Assembly (NCBI GenBank): GCA_001986395.2
Contig: MQVO02000012.1
Coordinates: 1-64,000 of the forward strand
Direction: 5' to 3'
Length of the DNA: 64,000 nucleotides
Origin: Irpex lacteus
Lineage: Eukaryota > Basidiomycota > Agaricomycetes > Polyporales > Irpicaceae
This document shows, in pieces, positions 32,501 to 43,735 of this stretch. Within the stretch, counting starts at the first letter, position 1. Every line of letters starts with the position of its first letter. The notes beneath the pieces are model-generated. The model did not search any database. It was not told where the DNA came from and saw nothing but the letters and a program-made list of their open reading frames with translations. The position numbers were made by a program, and so were the translations under genes.

Positions 32501-35500
32501 CTACGACGACGACGACGAAGCCGAAGAGGCCCGTCGACTCCTTCCGATCCCCATGCCCACACGCACGAGCGTCTCAAGACACGCCCGCCCGTTCACGAGC
32601 AAGTCTTCGTCCCACTCGACGACGCCCTTCTCGAACAGCACCACGATCGTCGATCCTCCTACACACAGTCAGTCATCAGTCAATGTTAAGACGATGGTGT
32701 GGATTCAGGAAACCAAAACAAACACTCACCAAACGCAAAATACCCAAACTCCTGCCCCCTCTTCACAAAGTCCCCTTCGTTCACAGTAGTCTTGATACTC
32801 CCCACCATCATAGCGCCCACGCACACCGCCATGACGCGCCCGAACTGGGGGCTGTCGATCGGTACTATCTTCCGTACGTTCTCGCCGTAGACGTCTAGGG
32901 CTGTTCGGATCGCTTGGGGCTGTTTGTGTAAGAGGGGGGGGGGGGGGTTAGTTAGTGAGTGAGTGGAGAAGGAAGAGGGAAGGAGGTGGGAGGAAGAGGG
33001 AAGGAAGAGGGGAAGGAGGAAGAGGAGAGAGAAGAGGGAAAGGAGGGACTCGGACTCACATTAACAGTATAATACTCCCCACTAATATACGTCATCCTCC
33101 CCACAACGCCATCCACCGGCGAATGAAACCGATGATAATCCTGCGGGGCAAGCCTAAATATACACACGCTCCCGCCAGTGTACCTCTCCGCCTCGTCTTT
33201 GTACGCGTCGCCGAGTAATCTGGCGACGGAGAACTCGCGGCCCTTTATCCAGAGTTTGGTGGCTTCGGAGACGCTGGAGAAGGCCATGAGGCGGCAGTCT
33301 GCGCCGGAGACGAGGCGGGTGGGGTCGTGGGGGATTCGATGGGGCGGGCGTCGGGTTTGAGTTCGCGGTAGAAGAATTCGTTGAATGTTTCTGTGTGGTG
33401 AGCGTTAGCGAACGGCGGGAGAGCGTGAGCGAGTGGGCGGTGGTAAGCAGGTGAGTGGGCGGTGGTAAGCAGGTGAGTGTGACGGATCAGCGAGGAAGGG
33501 AGAGCAGAAGTGCGGATGTGAAAGTCGAAAGGAGAAAGCGCGAAAAGAGAAACACGCACTAAAATGTTCAACAGGATACAACATCTCCTCCACATTCAAC
33601 TTATGAAACTCGATGAAAGCAGGTATATCCCGCGCAGACTCGGGCGAGTCGTACTTGATGCCCTGTTTGATGGACATCGACTTTAGTAGGCGGCGGGCTA
33701 CATTGCACCAAGAGTTCACGTCACGTCAGTTGCGGTCGTTGTTCGTGGGGGAAGGTGGGTTCGTGAGGGAAGGTGAGTAGAGAGGGTAGAGGGAGAGGAA
33801 AGGGAGGGAGAGGGAGTAGAGTGTAGAGTGAGTGTAGGGGAGAGAATGTAGGGGAGAGAGGGGAAAGGTAGGGAGAGAGTGTAGGGGAGAGAGGGAGAGG
33901 GAGGGAAACGTACCGCGTCCGCCTTCGATACGACTTCTCCATCCCTACATAACGAAACGAAACGAACGCAACGTGCTGTTTAGTATAAGGGGAGAAGGGA
34001 AGATGGGAGAGGGAAGATGGGAGAGGAGAGAGGAGAGGGAGTGGCGTACCTTGTACAACAACCGAATACCGAGCCGGACGTACACCTGCATCTTCTCCTC
34101 CTCGAGCTGGCCCGTCAACCGATTCTGCACGATGATATTCGCCGAGTTCTACAAATCCAATCCCTCATCAGCTTCTTCTTCCCACATCCTCTTCCCTCAC
34201 GCCCACAAAACACACAAAAGAGAAGAAGAAGAAGAAGAAAAAACACTCACCGCACCCAACCGATACCCCCCCGCCGCAACACTCGCAATAACCTTCGTGT
34301 ACCACTTCCTTTGCGCCTGACTAGCAGTCACGAAATTCCCCACCACGATCCTATCCACGCGTGCCCAATCCTGGCTCGCGCAGATCGCCATATGCGTCAC
34401 GATGTCCACCTCCGCCTTCGAGGACATCCGTTGGCGGTGACAGAGCGGACAACTCTTGATGTTGATCACGCGTTCGAATGTATCAGAAGAAGAGGAGGGT
34501 GAGGAGGAGTAGGGGGAGGGGGAGGAGGAGGGGGATTCGTCTAGGTCGGAGGAGGAGGGAGAGGAGGTGTGTCGGGTGAATGAGGGAGGAGGAGGAGGGG
34601 GGTCGTTGAGGCTGATAGCGGCGTCTGCGAGAGGCTGCTGCATAGGCTCCGTAGGCTGAGGCGCAGGCTGGCCCGACTTCCTCACCGACTCGCCCTCGTA
34701 ATTACTAGGAGGAGCCGGGATATTCCCCGCCGGACCTGAAAAGTCGAGGTTGGAGAGGTTGAGACCCTGTTGGTATTCCCCGGCGGTGACAGAGGGCGTG
34801 ACGGGTGCGCTGGTATCGATGCCGGCGTGTTCGTCCGGGTTGATGCGTTTTTTCTCGCTGTTGGGTCTGCAGAGCTCGGTTTCGAGACATTGGATGGCTT
34901 CGTTCATCGTGAGCGTGCTTTCGGGGTCTTTGTTGAATCGGGAGAAGAAGGTGTCGATTGTTTGTCGGGAGAGCGTGGATCCGAGAGAGTCGAGCATTGA
35001 GGTCAGTTCGAGACGGGAGATGGTGCCGCTGTCGTCTGTATCGTACTGCTTGAGATACTGTCGCCAGAAGCGTTGTCGCAGCGCATCGTACGGCTGGTAC
35101 TTTGCCCTACACATCACTTGGTTCCACTGCATTTCGAAAGATAATACCACCACGCACCGAATGGAAAGGACAGGATTATGCTTGGCCTCCAAAATACTCC
35201 CCTTCTCCGTAGCAAGCGGCAGCTCAAAATCCGCCATCCCATCCTGCGTCCCGTCCTCCTCCTCAGGGTACAACCCCGTCGCCTCGTCCTTCTTCGGCGC
35301 ATGCTCAAGCAACTTTGCCAGCGGCAAACTGACGTCGCCAATATGGTCGTTACTCGAGAGCTTGTCCCAGTCGAGCACGGCGAGCTGAACGTGGAAGGTG
35401 GTCTCGTACCGGCGCACGTGGAACAGCAGCTTCTCGTCCCAGTTCGGGTTGAGCGAGTGCCGAATCACGCGCGTGCGGAAGACCTTCTTCCCGAATGAGA

Positions 35501-37187
35501 CGACCACGAACGGGTCCATGTCCCATCCCGTGCGCGTCACTGGAGAGTAATGAACGTCATGCATATGTCAAAAACATCGAACACGAATGGAAGCACGCAC
35601 TGTTCCGCAGCTTGGGCAGGTCCTTTGCGCCTTTGATCTCGAGCATGACGATGCCCAATATATCGTTCGGCCCGGCCGAGAAGTTGAACCCAGCAGGCCC
35701 CTTCGCACCCCAGCTCTTTCTAAACTTGGCCTTGTGCGCAGACGACCGCCGCGTGCCACTCGTAGGCGTCGACGTGCCAGATTGAGACTGAGACACGGGC
35801 AGAGTGGGCGTCGAGGGAGAACTCGGCAGACCGGCTTCTTTGAGCATGGTCGAATCTAGAGATGAGGATCGTTTGCTCGCGGGCCGACGCAGGAACTTGG
35901 TGAACGACTGAGAACGCGAAGACGCAATGGGCGCTGCTGGGGCCGTGGGGGTCTTCATCGTCGCAGCAGCAGTAGGCGTCGCCTGTGCATCCGACGAGTC
36001 CTCCTTTCTCGGTTCAGGCGGAACTAACGGGGGAGGTTGTTCACATTGATGTTGATGCTGGGGAGGAGGGGTAGCAGGCTGGAAGATGTCGTTCCCAAAG
36101 TCCTCATCTTCGAGCGCCGAATCCGACTCGCCTTCTCCTTCTCCCTCATCAGAGCTCAGCCCATCGTCTGCAAACTCAGGCCCGCCATTCGTGGAGCGCA
36201 CGGTGCCGATGCCCTCCGTCTAATTATAAGCGGTCAGCGTGCAGTGGTCAGTGCGAGTGTATAATTAAACGCGTGGTCATGCGAATTACGTACGGGCGGG
36301 GCTGAGACCAGACTCGGGCGCGAGAGCTTGAGGAAGTCGGCGTAGATGTCTGAGAACGAGCGAGAGGTGGGTGCGTTGGGAGGCTGCACGAACCCGAGCT
36401 TGACTTGGATCGTCCCCGTCGCTTGCGTCGACGTCCGCGTCGACACCACATTCAACGAGAACGCCTTCGTCATTGTCAGCATGAGCATACTACCTGAAAA
36501 ACAACAGACCTCGCACGTACAGTATTGTCAGGATCATCAAACCCAAACGGCCTATCATCCCTAAACCACTCATCAAGCGGGATCGCCACCTCCCCCAAAT
36601 ACTCCTTCGTAAACGTGTCCTTGTCCCATATAACAAGCTCGATCACTCCCAATTTATCCGCCAGCGACAGATAGAGCGGGAAGTCAAAGGTCGCGTCTTT
36701 AGGTGCCCAGGTCGGGTTCACGGTTTTTTTGAGGGCGGGGGTGCGGTACCGGTCGCGCAGGACTGAGACGACTACGAAGCTGTTGGTGGGTGGGTGGGTG
36801 GGTTGTCAGTATTGTACGAGTTCGCGTGATCATAATGTGGTAAAAGGAAAGGTATGGCTCGGGTCGTCGAGCACCCTCCATCAACCCCAAAGAACTCAAC
36901 ACTCACGGATCACTAACACCCCCCCTATCCTTCGCCAACACCTCCCTACAACTCACGATCTGCACCCTCAACACCACCACCGGGGTCTCCCCTACCTGTG
37001 GTGCGTAGGCATTACGTCCACTTCCACCTTTACCTGAATATACTGGGAGGGAGGAGGAGAGAGAGGGAAGGGAGGAGGAGAGAGAGGGGAGGGAGGAGGA
37101 GAGAGAGGGGAGGGAGGAGAGCGGGCGGGCGGCGGTTTTGATGGCGCGGGAGAGGGGCTTGAGGGCGCGGTTTGGGTGGCGGACCAT
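32501..37187 (-). CDS. PSD2: phosphatidylserine decarboxylase, C2/EF-hand type (one frameshift in a homopolymer)
   Basis: Converts phosphatidylserine to phosphatidylethanolamine on endomembranes of the Golgi/vacuole or endosome system. Layout: Ser/Leu-rich N-terminus ([19 protein letters not shown]); first C2 domain ([45 protein letters not shown]); linker; second C2 domain ([61 protein letters not shown]); EF-hand ([20 protein letters not shown]); a cysteine pair ([10 protein letters not shown]); then the catalytic domain ([95 protein letters not shown]). The autocleavage motif GGST is split by an intron ([15 protein letters not shown]); the pyruvoyl group forms on its Ser. Between RPIESP and [10 protein letters not shown] the frame slips at a 5-base G run (plus strand 33329-33333), where one more base would restore it. 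Probably a consensus error, otherwise an inactive allele. Confidence 0.85.
37035..37125. repeat. coding minisatellite in the PSD N-terminus
   Basis: Three or more tandem copies of about 21 bp (GGAGGAGAGAGAGGGGAGGGA) give repeated SLPSLSS units in the decarboxylase N-terminal region. Confidence 0.6.
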
Positions 37188-38654
37188 TGCATGCGAGCTT
37201 GTGAGCTTTGTGCTGCGAGTGCCAGGTGGGCTTGCGAGCCTATGAGTTTACGAGTGCAAGGTGGGCTTGCGAGCTTGCGAGGCTTGTGATTAGGAGTTGT
37301 AGTCGTCGTCCACGCAGTTGTACCCTAAGCTTTGAGTCCAAGCAGGTTTCCACTCGCGATCGTCAGATATGTGGAAGAGAGTGAGCGAGGATGTAAGAAA
37401 GTGAGAGACGAAAGAGGTGGCGGTTTATAGAAGAGAGAAGTCGCCGAGCACGACACGAGACGACACGGCTGGGCGGGAGGGACGTCACTCGCTGTGATCA
37501 GATCAAATCGTCCCCGAATCTCAAACGCGCTGTGCAGTGATCGTGTTTGGAGTTTTGGAATTCGGGCTGTTCGATTCTTCATCGCTCCTGTGCTGTGTTG
37601 GACTGCCATCATCAACAGCACTGGCAACGACTCGTGAGTTCTGCCATGAGTTCTGCCATCCTACCCGAACCGCTCTCAGGTTGAATTTGCATCTGCAGAA
37701 GCACAACGCTGGCCATGCATGGGTTGACGTACGCGTACGTGCGGTAAATCTCTGGCTTGGCATGGTGCGTGGGACCACTGAACACAAAATAACGTCACAT
37801 CCAGTCTTCGTAGTCACACTGGCTTACGTTCTTTGTGAGTTACGAGCCGAAAGACAATGCGAGCACTGGTACTGTCTCTACCAGACAGTGCCAATGTCTC
37901 GCGAGCTACTACTAGTAGACTCGGATTGAACATTGGGTATTTAACATTGAATCACGAACGGGAATGACTAGTAAGTAAATGTGCGTATGTATCCTCTACA
38001 ACCCAATCCAATCCAATCCACAGCTCACAGCTCACAAGGTACGCTACTCTAGGTTTTCGTTTCGAAGTTCGTGCGTTCAAACTCCTGAATCGATATCCCC
38101 GCGCACTTGCAACTGACTAAACATCGCAGCGATCGCATACTTACATTCAGAATCCAGATTCCAGGTCCCACCGCCGCTCTTAGTATCACAACGCTCGATG
38201 TTCAACTCTCGGTGCGCATGTCACACCCCTCGAGCGCGACGTCCGAGTATTCCCCCGAGAAGTCGTGCATCAACTCCTCAAACGAGCGGCGATCAGATTC
38301 ACGGTCATGTATTCATCGTCGCAGTCCAGGTTCTTGGGTGCTCACAAACGGGGATGTGGGAAGTTAGAAGCCTTGAGCTTCTGACTTCACGCACGTACGC
38401 CTTGGCCAGGTGCGTCTCATCCATGATCTGGAGTACAATGCCTACCATATACGCTCACCTACCAATGAGATGTCCGGCCGCCGTCTGTATGACGTTCTGG
38501 CTGTCAGCAAGAAGGTCGTAGGCATTCGCTCAATGACAGGAGATTCGGTTGCTCACCTATGGATAGTCTGGAAAGGAAGGAGTCAACTCACGACTCCCAT
38601 TCGTTTGTGTGAAAGGGAACGTCACTGTATGATTTGTTCGTCGTATCACGGGTA
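37188..38654. other. upstream region of PSD, no gene recognised
   Basis: 1.5 kb with no ORF I can place. Features seen: repeated GCTTGCGAGC/GTGGGCTTGCGAGC words near 37195-37290 and CAATCCAATCCAATCCA near 38008-38024. It ends where the right inverted arm begins. Confidence 0.35.
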
Positions 38655-39916
38655 AGATGGAAGTAGCTGGACATCTAGATATCCCCTTCTATGTGTGCAC
38701 TTAGGGACGAGAAGAGGCCCGATTGTTCTGTGTAAGTACCTGCTTTTAAGCATGCGTGACGCTGGGATGAGGCGTAGGTAGGTAGCTCTCGTGATTAGAA
38801 GGTGTATGGCCTGAGCTGACGACTTATGCACGGGCCAAGTGCTTCCCAGCCTGAGCTTCTGGATCTGTGGAAACATCGACTTATAAATCTCGAAGTGAGC
38901 GAGACTGTTGGTCATTACGAACCATTTCATGGTTAATCACCATATTCCAATTTTCCTATTCACGTGCGTGTTTTCAGGAGACTTCTTGGACTCGGATACC
39001 TGAAATGCAGAAGCCTGTTAGTTAGTCCGAACTGATTGCTTCGTACTTAAGGGATGTATTCTGACTTTCCTTTCCACGAGCGGCTTTTCAGAATAGCAAT
39101 GGAGTCGTATTCCGAGGCGATGCAATGTGGTGACTCGGAGGTGCAGAGAACGGGTAAAATACGAATGGCTGAATGAGACTTCGAATTTTCGGGCGCGAGA
39201 GAGGCCAGAAAATGGTCTATCCCCCTTCTCTCGAGTGGACAGTGACTATGTATTCGACCTATCAGTACCTTGGTGTTCAACGTTTAACAACTTGTGATAA
39301 CGGTCCTCAGTGTCATACCCACCATATCCAGATACTTGTAGTGTCTAATACACCCTTTTTTCCCGCATTAACGATGCAGCTGGGCCTATGTTAGATTTAA
39401 TCAGCACCAGGTATTCAATATCCCAGTCAGCGGTGAAGCTACCGTTAGTGGCCATACCCGGGCCTAACGTTAAAGGCCTAACTTGAAGGTGTGACACATG
39501 AGCAGGTTAGCAGAGCCCGGAAACCTCACGCAGTCGTGGACCAGAAATAGATATACCAGAGATGTCGTCCTTCCCGTCGTAAGATGTCCTACTGGTCCGT
39601 GCACCCGGGTGAAATCATGATGTGCTCACCAAACATCACATCACACACAAACAAATCCCCAATCGGGAAGTTGTCTTCAAACTCCTCCTCCCAAAGGGGA
39701 AGGTACCATCGAGCCGGGACGGCTTGATGGGATACGGACACGAGGCGTCGTGTTCAACTTGTTCGATCACAAGTTGGTCGTTGACCTCTCCCTTCAACCG
39801 CGACCACCACCGCGACCGCGACTATCTCTCGCGTTTTCTGCCTCGCCGACGTTCGACTTGGAGCGAACCTGTCACTCATATATACCGTCAACAACTTCAT
39901 TCCCACCGTCGTCGTC

Positions 39917-40771
39917 ATGTCCCTCACCGCCGACAGTTCCACCGGCCCATGCCTCTCCGCCCACCTCCAAACCTTCTTCAACACCTCCGACCTCCTCACC
40001 GTCGCTCTCAGGTGCAACAGACGGTCTAGTCTAGTCGCACCCATCATCCCCAACAACGGGGGCATTGCCAAAAAGATAACGCCCAAACAAGCCAACGAGA
40101 CGCGTAACCGGCTTCAACGCGTCCCCCGCTTCCACAACTACCAGGAGATGAACCAACGCATGCAGGAGAACGCGGAGGCACGTGCCGATGATCCTCCCCC
40201 CGCTGCCGCTGCAGACGACGAGGACGAGGACGACGACATTATGATGTTGTTCACGGACGACGAAGACGATGAAGAGCTCGAGGCCGAGTGTTCGAGGAAG
40301 CTGGCTATCACTCAGCAGGCTGTCGAGGGTGACGAAGACGACGATGAGTGGATGGATGCTATGCAGATCGACGTCGTACCTCTCGACACCGCCGACAATG
40401 CCTTTGATGGCTCTCTCGAATTCGAGGGTGAGGAGGACGAGAGGGAGGAGGAAGAGGTGGAGGGCGCTCTGGCATTCCGAGTCTACTCGGACGTCACTCC
40501 TACTGCCACTCCTACCAAGCCTGCGTATTCGAACCTGAGCTGGGAGGAGGAGTGCCGCACGCCGGTGCTCGACGACGCCGCCTTGAAAACACCTACTGGG
40601 GTATCACAGTCTCTCAACGACTGCGACTTCAATACGCCCAACGACAGCACTGGCGCGTCGGAGTGTTTGTTCGAGTCGGACGACGGAGAAACTGGGAAGG
40701 GATCGTGGCTCGCTGGTGGCTACTATGATGAAACCACTAGGGTCGAGGAGTTCTTGATGTCTGCACTTTAG
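39917..40771 (+). CDS. acidic unknown protein, copy 2
   Basis: Intact 284-aa ORF, inverted paralog of the gene at 29264-30154. Starts MSLTADSSTGPCLSAHLQTFF, then VALRCNRRSSLVAPIIPNNG, RNRLQRVPRFHNYQEMNQRM, a long Asp/Glu stretch (DDEDEDDDIMMLFTDDEDD) and a single NLSWEEECRTPVLDDAALKTP unit (two in copy 1). It ends VEEFLMSAL, slightly longer than copy 1. Upstream is about 1.2 kb of duplicated noncoding DNA, so its promoter was probably copied too. Function unknown. Confidence 0.55.
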   Translation: MSLTADSSTGPCLSAHLQTFFNTSDLLTVALRCNRRSSLVAPIIPNNGGIAKKITPKQANETRNRLQRVPRFHNYQEMNQRMQENAEARADDPPPAAAADDEDEDDDIMMLFTDDEDDEELEAECSRKLAITQQAVEGDEDDDEWMDAMQIDVVPLDTADNAFDGSLEFEGEEDEREEEEVEGALAFRVYSDVTPTATPTKPAYSNLSWEEECRTPVLDDAALKTPTGVSQSLNDCDFNTPNDSTGASECLFESDDGETGKGSWLAGGYYDETTRVEEFLMSAL

Positions 40772-41040
40772 AGTGCTGAGCAGGTAATTAGCTCAATAGT
40801 ATAGAATGTATGGTGTACGAGATGAAAGATGAACGGAAGGACGGACGGGAATATAGTGTAGGATATGTTTGTAGTAGAACAAAAAGTGACGGTGTACGTT
40901 ACGTAGAATGGCTGTCAAGTCTGATGTTGTATTTCTCAACGGGTTATAATCAAGTTTCTGCGTATTACATATCATAATCAGCCTTCCAACACGAGGAACG
41001 ACACTATGACGACTTGCTCTGCGATAAAACCTGATTATAT

Positions 41041-41570
41041 CTACTCATGCCGTCTCCTTTCATCCAAAGCCTCCCTCCCATCCTTCCCCTCATCAAACCG
41101 ATACATCGGAAAGTCGAACAACACCGTCTTCTTCACCCACTGCGGAAGAGGTCTGTATAGCGCAGGAGGGATAGGGACGAGTATAGATTTCGAGGCGAGG
41201 TATCGTTTGTATTTGGACCACGCGGCAGGGTATTCCACGTCATCATCGGTGGGATGTGGCGAAGAGGAAGAGGACGTGGGCTGGGACATGAGGAAGAACT
41301 TCTTCGCTGTTGGTTTCTCGGCTGTTGGCATGCCCGAGGCGAACATGAGAAGTCTATTGCGGTGGGAGACATAGATGAGCGACTGTTATAGAAAGAGAAG
41401 AAGACGTAGGCGCAGAGAGTACTGATACTTACAGGACCGTGAAGATAGGCGATACAACAGAACCGCGCTGGGCTGCTTTGACATCGCCTGGGAGGCCGGG
41501 TACGCCGCCATTCGTAGTAAGCGAGAGGCACAGAATCCATATTCCCCACCAGCAGAGCATCCTGGAAGTA
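41041..41570 (-). pseudogene. 5'-truncated copy of the DUF1295 gene
   Basis: Last two exons of the gene at 27225-28980, carried in the right inverted arm: MLCWWGIWILCLSLTTNGG (near 41565), an intron with intact GT-AG, then MFASGMPTAEKPTAKKFF, LMSQPTSSSSSPHPTD, and the end KDGREALDERRRHE with its stop at 41041. The frame is open, but all upstream exons, including the catalytic signature, are missing, so it cannot make the enzyme. Confidence 0.8.
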
Positions 41571-41717
41571 TTTTAGGATTCATACGTTGGATATAAGGGA
41601 GAACTAGAAGACGCACTCTCCTCACCCGCCGCTACCTCTTGGTACAAAGCTGATTCCATGATGATTTGTGCCAGCCGCACAGGTACAAGCTCCGGTGACC
41701 CGTCTCATCCATGATAC

Positions 41718-43491
41718 CTAGGCTAAAGAAGACACAGTCATTGACCAGTTCATGTACATACTAGCCGTACCACTGGCGCATACTCGTCCTGTAGCGATAT
41801 ACTCCGCATCATACTCGAGCGAGAACCAGAACCGGGAAGGAGGAGTGTCTGATATAGACGCGAACGGTGTGACCAAGTCGGTGCATACTACCGACGCAGG
41901 CGTCGATCGACAATTCGAAGAGGCCGGCACCACGGAGTAGTACAGAATAGTCTGAATCTGTCTAACAGACCCTGCCGGCTGCACGTACAACGTCGTCTGT
42001 CTGCCGGGCAGAGTATATGGGTGCGGACTCGGAGGGGCAGTTATCCACGACGGCAGAATCCGCGTGGGTTCGTGCCGCCCGGTTTGCAGATCTTGAAGCA
42101 GGCCTCGAAGTTGTGCCCGATGAACCTTGGAGAAGGAAAGTATCAGATGGGTGGTATTACAATGAATGTTTTCATTTTCACTCAGTCCTGTTACGGGACC
42201 GCGTTTCATCAACATAAACCACCGTGACAACGTCAAGACGGTCATTGTACGAGCGTACCACAACCAGTGTCAATAATCCTCTCCTACCTAGATACATTTG
42301 GCGACCACAAGAAGGTCATACCACTTATCCGCCTCCTCCTTGTCGTTTGGTACCATCGGGATCATCATCAGCTGTATGATAGCCTCATACTCCCCGGTGC
42401 TTAGGTCTGCTGGTCGACGCGTGATCTTGGTACCGTCAAGGCGAACATGCCAGCTGGGAGTAGTCACTTCGTTGAAAGTAGACTCGACCAAGGTGAGGGA
42501 CTCCGCAAACGCGTTGTCGTCGACTTCGTGTTTCAGACGAAGGTGAGCGATGTAGTGGAGAAGGAAGAGGCGCGAGAGAGAGGCTCGCGTCAGGCGGACT
42601 TTGTTCAGGTGGGGAGTAGGCTGGGTAGGTAGAGAGAGTGATGGTGGCAGTGTGTGGGCTTCCAGTGAACAGCGTCAGCGGCCAGTCAATCCTATGAGAT
42701 AGCAGAGCTGTCCTACCTAATAGTGCTTGGACGGACGGGAATTGGCTAGCTTCAGCTTTTACACGTAGAGCATCTTCTCTTCTCAATACATCTTTGGAGC
42801 CTGGAATCGACTGTTGCTCGTTCGAAGAATCAGATGAGGGGAGCTCAAGCCACAAACGCGAACGTGACGTACCTCGATATCACTCCATGCACGCACGAGC
42901 AACTCTCGAGCCTTGATCACTTCGGCATCAAGAACTTCAACGGGGATTGCGATGGTAGGCAAAGGCATTGGTTCCGATGGGAGGAGGGAGCACTCGAACT
43001 TGTGTTCCTTCCAGTCCTTTCTGAATTGACATCAACTCGTCAGAACGACATTAATGCGTGCGGTACACCTCACTTTTGACATATAACGGTCTGAGGGATA
43101 TCTATGGTCAGCTCCACGACGAATTACGAGTTGCTAATGAACTCACGCAGTAGTACCGCCTCTTGCATACGGAGCATTTCTGCAGCTTTGTTTGTATTTC
43201 TCGATGGCACACATCACAACCGTCGGCGGACCGATCTCGACTGGCCTTCAAGTTCGAGGATGATGAGTGTGGACGTGCAGGTGAGGATAGTTGAGAACTT
43301 GTGGTCGTGTCGGCATCGATAGAACTTGCAGAACCTTCAGTGGCACTGCCACCCTCCGAGTCAGTCTTGGGCTCCTTGCCACTCGCAGAGTCGCGCTTGT
43401 CAACCTTCGTTCGGTGTTGAAGATAAAACGAGACAAAAACGGCCACTAGGGCAAGTATAATCGTAAGAGGTGTTGTAGTCGCAAATTCCAT
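41718..43491 (-). CDS. MYND zinc-finger protein with N-terminal membrane segment
   Basis: Starts MEFATTTPLTIILALVAVFV, a likely signal anchor, followed by a Ser/Asp/Glu-rich linker and the MYND finger: CDVCHREIQTKLQKCSVCKR, RYYC | TVICQK | KDWKEHKFEC, split over three exons (43491-43147, 43090-43074, 43020-42873) that join in frame. The finger retains the Cys-Cys-Cys-Cys / Cys-Cys-His-Cys ligand order; MYND fingers bind proline-rich partners. Later exon blocks are less certain: LPSSDSSNEQQSIPGSKDVL, VRLTRASLSRLFLLHYIAHL, FNEVTTPSWHVRLDGTKITR, EYEAIIQLMMIPMVPNDKEE, KWYDLLVVAKC, and the last ORF with VHRAQLRGLLQDLQ and FWFSLEYDAEYIATG, ending at 41718. A membrane-anchored MYND protein is unusual. 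Function unknown. Confidence 0.6.
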
Positions 43492-43538
43492 GGTGGAGGA
43501 TCAAAACAAATGACCAGTTCATCTTGCGCATCGCTGTA

Positions 43539-43565
43539 AGATAGGCCCAGGGCAATATCAGCTAC
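43539..43565 (+). repeat. left TIR of the DDE transposon
   Basis: 27 bp starting AGATAGGCCCAGGG, preceded by TA. The match to the right TIR extends one base beyond the TA on each side (G/C), probably by chance. Confidence 0.88.
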
Positions 43566-43735
43566 ATCACGTGCATCATTTCGTCACACTTTTGTCACCT
43601 TCGAGCGTTTAAGAATTGATCGTATAAGCCATATTCAGACATAATACCATTGATGAGAATAATTAAGTACATATTGCGTGTATCAGCCTGAGCGAGGGGG
43701 CCACAGGGCGTACCCAACATCATCAACCCACTGGC

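Larger units (their letters stand above)
38655..41615 (-). repeat. right arm of about 3-kb inverted duplication
   Basis: Reverse complement of 28385-31430 with perhaps 8-12% divergence by eye. Landmarks: CATGCGTGACGCTGGGATGA, AACCATTTCATGGTTAATCA, the acidic unknown gene copy 2, and the DUF1295 3' fragment. The similarity stops just upstream of the copied exon, near GGAGAGTGCGTCTTCTAG. Confidence 0.85.

Noticed and set aside
32240..32520. Possible plus-strand exons (MSTQINLGEYH; ASGSTDKDRDRSNLF) opposite the PSD 3' end
   Set aside because: Splice sites are plausible, but the second block is antisense to the PSD C-terminus and nothing else supports a gene.
37001..37038. Short intron in the PSD N-terminus (GTAAAG...CACAG)
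   Set aside because: It would be only about 38 nt and the frame from the 37187 start is already open across it.
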